Assembly: GCA_016841265.1 (NCBI GenBank)
Contig: JAENZL010000010.1
Span: forward strand, 1-56,637
Source: Methanobacteriota archaeon
GTDB lineage: Archaea; Halobacteriota; Methanosarcinia; Methanosarcinales; Methanosarcinaceae
Direction of reading: 5' to 3'
DNA: 56,637 nt
The translations under genes and the position numbers were made by a program. The notes under the pieces are model-generated. The model did not search any database and was not told the DNA's origin. It was given only the letters and a program-made list of their open reading frames with translations. Within the stretch, counting starts at the first letter, position 1, and every line of letters starts with the position of its first letter. Positions 45,234 through 54,167 of this stretch are shown in pieces.

Positions 45234-47249
45234 ATGAATATACTGGAAGCAGGAAGAAAAAAATTAGGGGTAGAGCACTCCCAGCTGATATTCTGGATAG
45301 CCGTTATGGGACTGCTTTACATAATCAGCCTGGAAAACTACCTCCTCTTCCACAGCCTTGTAGAATTGTTCAGCATCCTGGTAGCATACGTGATTTTCCT
45401 GATAATATGGAAATCGAGAGCTCTGCTGGAAAACCGCTACCTTCTGCTTATAGGCATAGCTTACTTGTTCGTCGGAAGCTTTGACCTCCTGCATACCCTC
45501 GCATACAAAGGTATGGGAGTCTTCCCCGAATATGGCTCAAACCTTCCCACCCAGCTCTGGATAGCCGCCAGGTTCCTTGAAAGCGCATCTCTCCTTGCAG
45601 CTCCGCTGCTTTTCAGCCGCATTTCGAGAGACGGGGAAAAGGAGGCAAAATTCCGGGAAAACGGCCTGTTCGCCAGGAAAATTTTCCATATATATACCGG
45701 AATTGCTGTTCTTTTCCTCGTCGCGATTTTCTATTGCAAAAATTTCCCGGAATGCTATATTGAAGGTTCGGGACTTACTCATTTCAAAGTATCAAGCGAA
45801 TACATCATCTCTGTTATACTATTTTGCTCACTGATCCTCTTGCGTACAAAAAAGAACATGTTCGAGCCACACATTTTCAGGATGCTTTCAGCATCCATAA
45901 TCCTTACGATCTTCGGGGAACTGGCTTTCACTTTCTACATTGACGTGTACGGATTTTCCAACCTTATAGGCCACTATTTCAAACTGCTCTCTTTCTACCT
46001 AATCTACAAAGCAATTGTGGAAACAGGATTCGAAAACCCTCACAGCATCCTTTTCAGGGAGCTGAAGCTTAGCGAAGAATCATTAAAAGAGCAGGCAATT
46101 GCCCTCCGTGACGACCAGGGCCTCATTTACAGTATGCTCGGGGTAAAGAGAGATATGCCGGAGCAAGAAACTGCAGTTGGAAACCTGCAAAAAGGAGAGG
46201 AACACTACCTGTCATTCATGCAAAACTTCCAGGGGATCGGGTTCCAGCTTGACAGGAACCTGAAATCGATATTCCTGCATGGGGCTGTAGAGGAAATCAC
46301 TGGTTACACTAAGGAGGATTTCCTTTCCAGGGAAATGGAATGGATCGAAATCATCCTTCCCGAATACCACCCTTTGTTTCTTGAAAAATTGGAAAATGTC
46401 AGTTCCAACCCGGATAGCTCCACCGAACTGGAATACCGGATCAGGAGAAAAGAAGGAGAAATAAGGTGGATCAGGGAAATTATCCGGAAGCTCCCCGGAA
46501 ATCCCGGGAACCAGGGGCAGTACCAGGGTTCGGTTTATGACATCACGGAACGTAAAATGGCTGAAGAAGCCCTGGAAAAAATAGATAAAATCCGCACGAA
46601 AGAAATCCATCACCGGATCAAGAACAACCTGCAGGTGATCTCATCTCTCCTGAGCCTCCAGGCGGAAAAATTCGGAGACGAGGAAGTGCTTGAAGCCTTC
46701 CGGGAAAGCCAGAACCGCGTCATATCTATGGCCCTAATTCATGAGGAACTTTATAAAGGGGACAAAGTAGATACTCTTGATTTTGCAGCCTATTTCCGGA
46801 AACTGACCGCAGATCTTCTCAGTTCATACAGGGTCGGAAAAGATGACATCAGCCTGGAGCTTGACCTTGAGAAAATTTACCTGGGGATGGACACGGCAAT
46901 CCCCCTCGGAATCATTGTCAATGAACTGGTTTCCAACGCCCTGAAACACGCGTTCCCTTCCGGAAAGAAGGGGGAAATCCGCATAAAACTCAGGAGAACG
47001 GAAAATTGTGGAAGATCAGCTGCATTTATAGGGCCTTGTGATGAAAGCGAAGGCTGCAGGAAGAATAAAAATACGTTTACACTTATGATTTCGGACAACG
47101 GGAGGGGAATTCCGGAAGAGCTCGACTTCAGGTGCGCCGATTCTCTGGGGCTCCAGCTAGTAAATATCCTTGTGGAGCAGATCGAGGGCAATATAGAACT
47201 TAATAACAGCACCGGGACGGAGTTCAGGATCGATATAAAGGATAACTAA
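45234..47249 (+). CDS. Membrane sensor histidine kinase (MASE3-like, PAS, HisKA_2)
   Basis: 671 aa. The first ~270 residues hold about seven or eight membrane helices and resemble the MASE3 sensor (FDLLHTLAYKGMGVFP, QLWIAARFLES). Around residue 291 is a short piece, RDDQGLIYSMLGVKRDMPEQE, that matches only the end of a PAS unit of the giant kinase. A full PAS (SFMQNFQGIGFQL, about 324), HisKA_2 (EIHHRIKNN, about 456) and HATPase_c (NELVSNALKHAF, SDNGRGIP) follow. The PAS and catalytic half closely resemble the end of the giant kinase. SD GAGG precedes the ATG. Confidence 0.9.
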   Translation: MNILEAGRKKLGVEHSQLIFWIAVMGLLYIISLENYLLFHSLVELFSILVAYVIFLIIWKSRALLENRYLLLIGIAYLFVGSFDLLHTLAYKGMGVFPEYGSNLPTQLWIAARFLESASLLAAPLLFSRISRDGEKEAKFRENGLFARKIFHIYTGIAVLFLVAIFYCKNFPECYIEGSGLTHFKVSSEYIISVILFCSLILLRTKKNMFEPHIFRMLSASIILTIFGELAFTFYIDVYGFSNLIGHYFKLLSFYLIYKAIVETGFENPHSILFRELKLSEESLKEQAIALRDDQGLIYSMLGVKRDMPEQETAVGNLQKGEEHYLSFMQNFQGIGFQLDRNLKSIFLHGAVEEITGYTKEDFLSREMEWIEIILPEYHPLFLEKLENVSSNPDSSTELEYRIRRKEGEIRWIREIIRKLPGNPGNQGQYQGSVYDITERKMAEEALEKIDKIRTKEIHHRIKNNLQVISSLLSLQAEKFGDEEVLEAFRESQNRVISMALIHEELYKGDKVDTLDFAAYFRKLTADLLSSYRVGKDDISLELDLEKIYLGMDTAIPLGIIVNELVSNALKHAFPSGKKGEIRIKLRRTENCGRSAAFIGPCDESEGCRKNKNTFTLMISDNGRGIPEELDFRCADSLGLQLVNILVEQIEGNIELNNSTGTEFRIDIKDN

Positions 47250-47404
47250 CTTAGTGACTTACTGGTTTATTGATGCGGGGTAAGAACCAGTCTCTATGCT
47301 CAGAAGCAACTTATTTTTAAATCTTCCTGAAAATGGTTATATATTTTTGGGAAACATTGATGAAGAAGTGTAAATTTGTGATAATGGGATGTGGAAAGCA
47401 TAAA

Positions 47405-47749
47405 GCTTATTTCCAACTCCCCGATAAATGCTTTTAAGGGAGGAAAAGGAGGAAAAAATCCTTATCAAATTTTTCCAAACAACCCACAATAAAAATAAAG
47501 TTATAAGTAGAAACAGAAAAATTAATAAAAATGGTAATAGTAAGTACAGTACTCAGTTCTCATTGATCGTTTCGGATGACGGGTCGGAATTTCCGGAAAA
47601 TATTGATTTCAGGGATACAACCTCCAGGGTTACAACTCGTAAACTCCCTGGTGGAACAGCTCGAAGGAAACATCGAACTTGAAAGAAACAAAGGCACTAA
47701 ATTCATTATCCGATTCGGAGGAACTGGGGGACCGAAAAATGGCAGTTAA
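47405..47749 (+). pseudogene. Frameshifted C-terminus of a HisKA_2 kinase (HATPase fragment 2)
   Basis: From about 47405 the DNA follows the end of the giant kinase gene (the SNALKHAF region onward), including its Asn-rich linker and FSLIVSDDGSEFPENIDFRDT. Around 47617 the frame breaks: SLGLQLVN becomes, in another frame, [20 protein letters not shown], which runs to TAA at 47747-47749. The key ATPase Gly in DNGxGFP is also lost (DDGSEFP). It is clearly broken. It lies directly before the second receiver gene. Confidence 0.8.
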
Positions 47750-47792
47750 CTATTCAAAAATAACAGCAATAGAAGAAAACGGGGGTAACAAA

Positions 47793-48215
47793 ATGGGAAA
47801 AGCAAAGATTCTGGTTGTCGAAGACCAGAATATCGTAGCCCTGAATATCAGAAACAAGTTGAAGAACCTGGGATATACCGTACCAAGCACCGCAGCTTCA
47901 GGGGAGGAAGCAATCAGGAAAGCAGAGCTGACGGGTGCTGATCTGGTTTTGATGGATATCATGTTAAAAGGAGAAATGGACGGAATCGAAGCAGCAGGGG
48001 AGATCAAAGCCCGCTTCGGGATACCCGTAATTTACCTTACTGCCTACACGGACAGCGAAACCCTGGAAAGAGCCAAAATGACCGAACCTGCAGGCTATAT
48101 CTCAAAGCCTTTCAAAGAAGAAGACCTGCACAGTAATATAGAGATGGCCCTCCATAAACACAGTGCGGAAAAGGGAGAGGAAGGGCAAGAAGAAGAAGAA
48201 AAAGAAAGTGTTTAA
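47793..48215 (+). CDS. Single-domain response regulator, near copy of the first
   Basis: 140 aa receiver, nearly identical to the one at 44390 through the domain, with the same pocket, phosphorylated Asp (LVLMDIML) and SKPF Lys. The tail is longer and very acidic ([12 protein letters not shown]). The start MGKAKILV at 47793 has GGGGGT upstream; a longer frame from 47679 overlaps the broken kinase and is rejected. Its own upstream kinase is the broken fragment, so it must be fed by another kinase, perhaps the MASE3 one. Confidence 0.9.
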   Translation: MGKAKILVVEDQNIVALNIRNKLKNLGYTVPSTAASGEEAIRKAELTGADLVLMDIMLKGEMDGIEAAGEIKARFGIPVIYLTAYTDSETLERAKMTEPAGYISKPFKEEDLHSNIEMALHKHSAEKGEEGQEEEEKESV

Positions 48216-48989
48216 GGAAAAAAGTTGAAGACAAAGAGTTTAAGAGGATAAGCAGGGATTAAGTGAAAAATTAATGCGGCAGGAAAATCAAAGTTGCTCT
48301 GGCACGCCCCGCTGCGAACAACGAGTTATGTTAGCAGTGGTTTTTTTCTTGCCACAGCTTCAAATTCCTTAAAGAAGGCAACCTCCCTGGGATTATGCCA
48401 AAAAATAATGCCGCATAAATAGATCACAATCATTCATAATCGTTCAATGCCGGGCTATTGACGCAACACCAGGATAAGGTCTACTTTTTTAGAGCAAAGC
48501 ATATCCGGAGAGGGTATCGGCTGTCTTCATCTCCAACCTTAGAACCTGAATGTCCACTGAAAAATTAGTGCAAAATTTGAATAACCGGGCTGCTTATGGG
48601 AAGATTTCTGACCTGTAAGCTCAGTGATAGAAGACAGCCTCAAATTGGCGAAAGAAACATACTCTGTGGAGAATTTACACAGGTAGTCCAGGGTATTTCT
48701 GGAGTTAACTACGAGGTTTAGTTGTCAGGGTAGTTATTGAAGGCGTAGCAAGGGCCTGCTTTTCCTCAAAGCCTTCAACCTTAGAGGCCTGTAAATCCTG
48801 GTTTCAGAATTCACATTTATGAAATCTGTTTTTAATCCCAAATCCGGGTATTGGACATTTTAAGTGCGGGAATTTAATTTATTCTGCTTCCAGAATTTCT
48901 GAAATACTGTACAAGTTCATAAAAAATTTAAAATAATAACAAATATGTTTACTCTCAAAAATACTTCCTAAATACATAAAAAAATTTAA
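48216..48989. other. Long intergenic region after the signalling island
   Basis: About 770 bases with no supported gene, ahead of the conserved leader of the first surface protein. A T-rich run after GTTAGCAGTGG (about 48341-48350) may end transcription of the receiver. An 8-bp inverted repeat, TTGAAGGC (48737-48744) and GCCTTCAA (48771-48778), with further pairing inside its loop, could form a stable RNA hairpin. No known RNA family is recognised. Confidence 0.45.
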
Positions 48990-49434
48990 AATAATACCAG
49001 AAATATTTTATAATAGGATAACATAAACGATCCAAGTCAACTCAGGAAATTTAACAAAAGGATTAATAAAAATTTATTCAATGAGTTGACATGGCTTAAG
49101 GCCTGAATTCGTCGAAAAGGAGGTTTTAAACTAAAAGTGAATATAATTTTCATTTAATTCATAACAGATTCTAATTACAAAAAACAGAAGCTTCAGCTTC
49201 GTTTCCGAACTTTCTGCTTGATTCACATTTTTGAGAAGTGGATGTACTAAGAGCGAATGCCCTCTAAAAATGCTGTTCCCCGCATAATAAAGGACAGAGA
49301 AAGAGTCGGAAAAATATTACAATCAATTCATAGGGAATTTTCAGAACTCATGGGAATATTATGGAAAACACTCCCTGAGGATCAGAATACTCTAGATTAA
49401 AAAATCCCTAGATAGTCCAACCCAAGGTGATAAA
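48990..49434 (+). promoter_or_regulatory. Conserved long leader of the first surface-protein gene
   Basis: A TATA-like ATTTTATAATAG (49005-49016) stands about 420 bases before the ATG. The sequence between is shared with the leader of the second surface gene: CTCAGGAAATTTAAC, a purine box AGGAGG (49118-49123) followed by TTAAACTAAAA, a small hairpin GAAGCTTCAGCTTCG, and TCCCTAGATAGTCCAACCC just before the SD AGGTGAT. Spacing is also kept. This suggests a regulated 5' UTR. Confidence 0.65.
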
Positions 49435-52400
49435 ATGTTAAAACTGAAGCTAGGAACCCGAAAGCTGATTTCAATTTCAATTTGCTTTTTAATGCTGCTT
49501 GCTACAAGCTCAGCAGCATTAGCAGCATCAGGTGATTTAGCAAATGTTCAAGTATCAAAAGTTAGTGGAACTGTCACGGTAACAAACGAATATGGTACTG
49601 TTGTTTATAAAGGTTCAGACGATACAGATGCTATTGAAGCAGCTATAAAGGCAATCGATAGCGGCGTAATCCTCTTCCAAAAAGGCGAATATAATATCGA
49701 CCGTACACTTCGTTTAAAATCCGATATAACCTTCATTGGAGAAGAAGGAGTAGTATTTGACTGCTTTAAAGGTGTAGCGTTCAGTACCGGAACAGGCGCA
49801 TATTCTTCGTCAACAATATCACTATCAAATGACGTCTCCAAAGGTGATACACAAATTCAGTTGTCGAGTGTTACCGGGTTAAACGTCGGAGATCACGTAA
49901 AAATTTCAGATGATCTCAGTTTCCGCAATCGCAACAAGGAAACTGATTACAAAAACGGAGAGATAGCACAAATAGTTTCTATCAGCGGCAATTCGATTAC
50001 AGTTGATCGTTCTTTGTACGATGATTATACTGTAGCTAGAAACGCCAAAGTAAGAAAAATGGTGATGTTAGAGAATATCACATTTGAAAATATTAATTTC
50101 GTAGGTTCTGGAATCGAGACGAGTTCCACTGCACTCAGTTTCTACGCCACGAAAAATATTACCATCAAAAATTGTGAGTTTTCAGACTTTGGTGTCCGTG
50201 CTACATTTTTCTTAGATTGTTTGGACGTCACAATAGATTCTAACACCTTCAGGCATATTTTCTACACTGGCCTGGGGTATTCGATTCAAATTGTCAATGC
50301 ATGTGACAATTTCATAATAACAAATAACTCCTTCCTGGAATTAGGAAGGCACTATATTGCTGTTGGCGCTAACACAGGGGGCAATTACGAAGACGGACTT
50401 GCCAGACGTTTAACCATATCCGATAACGTCTTTGAAGATTGTGCCGACGAAGCCATAAACACACACTACCCCAATAGGTGTGTGACGACCATTACAGGGA
50501 ATGATATCTACAACTGCAGAAAAGGTATTGAACTAAGCAACGGCGATAGTGTTATAAAAAACAATAATATCGTTGGAAGCTATGTAACTGCAATCGAAAC
50601 ATACGGATCAGGCAGTCATCTTGTAGAAGGAAATTACTTTAACGAAAATTATAGGTCTTTCAGGTGTGAAGCCACAACCGAAATAAGAGGTAATTTATTT
50701 GACAACGGCGGGTATATCTTACCGACAATCAATACCATAATTGAGAATAATACATTCAAGAATTATTCAGGATATATCATCTACGCTGTCGGCTCAAGCA
50801 GTTCATACCTGCAAAACATTGAAATCTCCAATAACATATGTGAAGATTCCCTGACAATGGCAATGAAATTAAACTATGCCAAGAATGTTAACGTAAATAA
50901 CAATAACTTTAGAGGGTATCTTGAATTTGGAAGCTGCGATAATGTAGAAGTCGACGGCAACAGAATAAACTCTCCTGCCTCTTCGGGAGTCAGAGTTATT
51001 GATGCGAAGGGTCCCTACACGATAACAGATAATGAGCTTAAAGCTGATAGTGTAGGAATTTCCCTTGAAAACACCGGAACGTCTTCTATCGGAGAGATAA
51101 TTCAAATCGCACGCAACGCCATTGATGCTCCTAAAGCATATTCTAATGATGACTATTCGAATGTCATCGTAAAAGAAGGAACTCCTGAAATTGGAGACCC
51201 TGCGACAGGAGCACCTGATGTCGAAGACCCTACGACAGAAGATCCTGATGTCCCGACGACTCTTACTGGAATGCAAGATTCCCGCCTCCGTGAAGGTTCC
51301 CCTGACACGGTCTTCAATGACGTTCGTTACATCGACCTTGGAGGTAGAGATGGAATCGGCGCGTACAGAGACCTTGTCATTTTCGACTTAAGTGAATACG
51401 AAGATACCGAACTGATCGAAAATGCGACCCTTTCCCTCTTCTGGTACTACCCTGAAGGAACGGAAAGACCCGAGGACACAGTTGTCGAAATTTACAGGCC
51501 GGAAGCCTGGAACCCCAACTACGTCACCTGGAACAGCAGGGACCTTAATACCCCGTGGACCAATTCCGGAGGAGACTGGTATGACCGGAATAATGCCTCC
51601 CAGGGAAGCACACCCTATGCAACGATTACCATCAAAGGCAGTGACGTTCCTGATAGCAGCTACCATGAACTTGACGTAACCGAACTTGTTAAAGAGTACG
51701 TGAGCGGCGAGTACGAGAATACGGGATTCCTGATCAAAGCCCACACGGAAAGCGGAAACTACATCGCTTTCTACAGCAGTGACTGCGGAATAACGGAATC
51801 TACCCCGAAACTCGATGTGGAACTGAAACCCGAGTCTGAAGATATACCTGAGACTGGAGATACACCTGATGAAACTCTCGTCCTGAGCAACCTTCAGGAT
51901 TCCCGCCTCCGTGAAGGTTCTCCCGACAAGGTATACAATGACGTTCGTTATCTCGACCTTGGTGGCAGAGACGGAGTAGGCGCGTACAGAGACCTTGTCA
52001 TGTTCGACTTAAGCGAATTGGACAATGCCAAACTGATCGGAAATGCGACCCTTTCCCTCTTCTGGTACTACCCTGAAGACACAGAAAGGCCCGAGGACAC
52101 AATTATCGAAATTTACAGGCCTGAAGCCTGGAACCCCAACTATGTCACCTGGAACAGCAGGGACCTTAACACTCCCTGGGTAAACGCCGGTGGAGACTGG
52201 TTTGACCTGAATAATGCCCCCCAGGGCAGCACACCCTACGCAACGATCACCATCAAAGGCAGTGACGTCCCTGACGACAGCTACCATGAAATTGACGTAA
52301 CCGAACTTGTGAAAGAGTACGTGAACGGTGAGTACGAGAATACGGGATTCCTGATCAAAGCCCGCAAGGAAAGCGGAAATTACATGGCTTTCTACAGCAG

Positions 52401-53043
52401 TGATTGCGGAATAACGGAATCAACCCCGAAACTCGATGTAACACTGAAACCCGAACCTGTAGTTCACGTCCTTAATAACCCCCAGGACAGCCGCCTTCGG
52501 GAAGGCTCTCCTGACAAGGTATACAATGACGTCCGTTATCTTGACCTTGGAGGCAGAGACGGGGTAGGCGCGTACAGAGACCTTGTCCTGTTCGACTTAA
52601 GCGAATTAGACGATGCTGAAAGTATCGAAAGTGCGGCTATCTCCCTCTTCTGGTACTACCCGGCCGGAATAGAAAGACCCGAGGACACAATTGTCGAAAT
52701 CTACAGGCCTGAAGCCTGGAACCCCAGCTATGTTACCTGGAACAGCGGGGACCTTAACACCCCCTGGGTGAACGCCGGAGGAGACTGGTATGACCGGAAT
52801 GATGTCTCTCAGGGAAGCACCCCGTACGCAACAATAACCATTAAGGGAAGTGACTTCCCTGACAACGGCTACCATGAGTTTGATGTAACCGAACTTGTGA
52901 AAACGTACGTGAGCGGCGAATACGAGAATACGGGATTCCTGGTCAAAGCCCGCACGGAAAGCGGAAACTACGTCGCCTTCTGCAGCAACGACTATGAAGA
53001 CGAAAATCAGAGACCTGTGATGACTGTATCGGAAAATGTGTAA
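49435..53043 (+). CDS. Secreted beta-helix protein with three disaggregatase-type repeats
   Basis: 1202 aa. Signal peptide 1-31 (ends SSAALAA). Residues about 60-590 form a right-handed parallel beta-helix with many short N-x-F/I repeats, a fold common in polysaccharide-degrading or -binding proteins. Three repeats starting DSRLREGSPD follow at about 609, 815 and 1010, each about 195-205 residues, ending GFLIKARxESGNYxAF; they resemble the repeats of Methanosarcina disaggregatase, which loosens the polysaccharide matrix of cell packets. The helix part is AT-rich, while the repeats are GC-rich. An 805-bp stretch (49949-50753) is identical in the next gene. SD AGGTGAT. The enzyme activity is not proven. 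Confidence 0.85.
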   Translation: MLKLKLGTRKLISISICFLMLLATSSAALAASGDLANVQVSKVSGTVTVTNEYGTVVYKGSDDTDAIEAAIKAIDSGVILFQKGEYNIDRTLRLKSDITFIGEEGVVFDCFKGVAFSTGTGAYSSSTISLSNDVSKGDTQIQLSSVTGLNVGDHVKISDDLSFRNRNKETDYKNGEIAQIVSISGNSITVDRSLYDDYTVARNAKVRKMVMLENITFENINFVGSGIETSSTALSFYATKNITIKNCEFSDFGVRATFFLDCLDVTIDSNTFRHIFYTGLGYSIQIVNACDNFIITNNSFLELGRHYIAVGANTGGNYEDGLARRLTISDNVFEDCADEAINTHYPNRCVTTITGNDIYNCRKGIELSNGDSVIKNNNIVGSYVTAIETYGSGSHLVEGNYFNENYRSFRCEATTEIRGNLFDNGGYILPTINTIIENNTFKNYSGYIIYAVGSSSSYLQNIEISNNICEDSLTMAMKLNYAKNVNVNNNNFRGYLEFGSCDNVEVDGNRINSPASSGVRVIDAKGPYTITDNELKADSVGISLENTGTSSIGEIIQIARNAIDAPKAYSNDDYSNVIVKEGTPEIGDPATGAPDVEDPTTEDPDVPTTLTGMQDSRLREGSPDTVFNDVRYIDLGGRDGIGAYRDLVIFDLSEYEDTELIENATLSLFWYYPEGTERPEDTVVEIYRPEAWNPNYVTWNSRDLNTPWTNSGGDWYDRNNASQGSTPYATITIKGSDVPDSSYHELDVTELVKEYVSGEYENTGFLIKAHTESGNYIAFYSSDCGITESTPKLDVELKPESEDIPETGDTPDETLVLSNLQDSRLREGSPDKVYNDVRYLDLGGRDGVGAYRDLVMFDLSELDNAKLIGNATLSLFWYYPEDTERPEDTIIEIYRPEAWNPNYVTWNSRDLNTPWVNAGGDWFDLNNAPQGSTPYATITIKGSDVPDDSYHEIDVTELVKEYVNGEYENTGFLIKARKESGNYMAFYSSDCGITESTPKLDVTLKPEPVVHVLNNPQDSRLREGSPDKVYNDVRYLDLGGRDGVGAYRDLVLFDLSELDDAESIESAAISLFWYYPAGIERPEDTIVEIYRPEAWNPSYVTWNSGDLNTPWVNAGGDWYDRNDVSQGSTPYATITIKGSDFPDNGYHEFDVTELVKTYVSGEYENTGFLVKARTESGNYVAFCSNDYEDENQRPVMTVSENV
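49949..50753 (+). repeat. 805-bp identical tract, copy 1
   Basis: Compared by eye, this segment has the same bases as 54685-55489 with no difference seen and the same length, while sequence on both sides differs at many positions. It lies inside the beta-helix coding part. Confidence 0.9.
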
Positions 53044-53724
53044 GTTTTCCTTAGTATCGGATTCGTAAAAAAGTTTAAAATACCCGCGCAGAAGGAAAAA
53101 TCCTTTCTGCGCAGGAAATTTATTTGTTTTAATTGTTCCCAACCGGATTTATCAGGACGGGAACATTTTTCCGAACACCCGGACTAAGATATACCCGGAA
53201 AAAAGCTGTTCTGCATTTGATGTTTTTAATTCCTTTACTTAGCTGAAATTACTGTATACTTTCATTTATTTGGGCCTGCTATTCAACAAATATCAGGTAC
53301 TTTTTTTTCATGGTTTTGATCTCTCACTATCCGTGTTTAGTGTTTTTACGGTCCCAATTATATGGAAGGGATTCCTTTGAGCCTTTTCCAAAAATTGGTT
53401 CAATATAAGTATCGGGGCTAGAATTGCAGTTCAACATATCTCCTTCATTTGGGCCATACTCCGGATTTTACGACTTGAGATTTCTTTGAAATAAGACCAA
53501 GAAAAGAAACCTTAAAAAGACCTAATTCAACTAAAAAATCATTTTATACCTTTATTTTCAGGTTATCCGAATCTACTTTTATCGAGCTTACTCTCCTCTA
53601 TTTTTATGGTTCTTTATGTCTATTGCCATTATGGATTTCAGTCCTCCTCTTCTTTATTTCCCGGATATCAGAAGGGACATCTCTTTGGAATATATTTGAT
53701 AACTATAAAAGAAATTAACATAAT
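53044..53724. other. Intergenic region between the two surface-protein genes
   Basis: About 680 bases before the conserved leader of the second gene. It begins with a strong hairpin (53086-53112). The rest is T-rich in parts, with no supported ORF and no RNA recognised. The leader of the second gene follows. Confidence 0.5.
53086..53112 (+). terminator. Hairpin at the 3' end of the first surface gene
   Basis: GCGCAGAAGGA, a short A loop, then TCCTTTCTGCGC pair with one bulged base; TTTATTTG follows. A related hairpin follows the second gene, so it is kept. It may stop transcription or protect the mRNA end. Confidence 0.65.
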
Positions 53725-54167
53725 ACCAAAAATATTTTATAATAGGGTCGCATAAATGCCCAGAGTTCACTCAGGAAATTTAACTAAATAATAAATAGAA
53801 TCTTGTTTGGTGAGTTGCCAAGGCTGAACACCTATACTCATTCGAACAGGAGGAATTAAACTAAAAAAGAAACCATGAATATCCTATAATTTATGACAAA
53901 TTTTCATTACAAAAAAACAGAAGCATCGACTTCGTTCCCACCCATTCCGTACGACTGATATTTTCCTGGACTGAAAATATTCAGAGCGGAAGCTCTCTGC
54001 AAATGCTATTCCCAACAAAAAAGAAGTGGAGAGAGGGGAGGAAAAAATCTTAAATGCAGTTTATATTAAATTTTGAAAATTTATGTAAACTTGCAAAATA
54101 ACCCCAAAAAATTCAATCTACCTTATACCCAAAATTCCCTAGATTGTCCAACCCCAAAGGTGATACA
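53725..54167 (+). promoter_or_regulatory. Conserved long leader of the second surface-protein gene
   Basis: Counterpart of 48990-49434. A TATA-like ATTTTATAATAG (about 53734-53745) lies about 430 bases before the ATG. Shared blocks are CTCAGGAAATTTAAC, AGGAGG (53848-53853) with TTAAACTAAAA, ACAGAAGC followed by CTTCGTT, and TCCCTAGATTGTCCAACCCC before SD AGGTGAT. The AGGAGG box is too far from any start codon to act as a normal SD. Confidence 0.65.

Noticed and set aside
47679-47792. Longer N-terminus for the second receiver
   Set aside because: It overlaps the broken kinase fragment, and the first receiver starts exactly at the equivalent of MGKAKILV.
49118-49160. Short leader peptide after the AGGAGG box
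   Set aside because: The nearest start codons are 13 and 21 bases away in the two copies, and the peptides (six and four residues) are not conserved.
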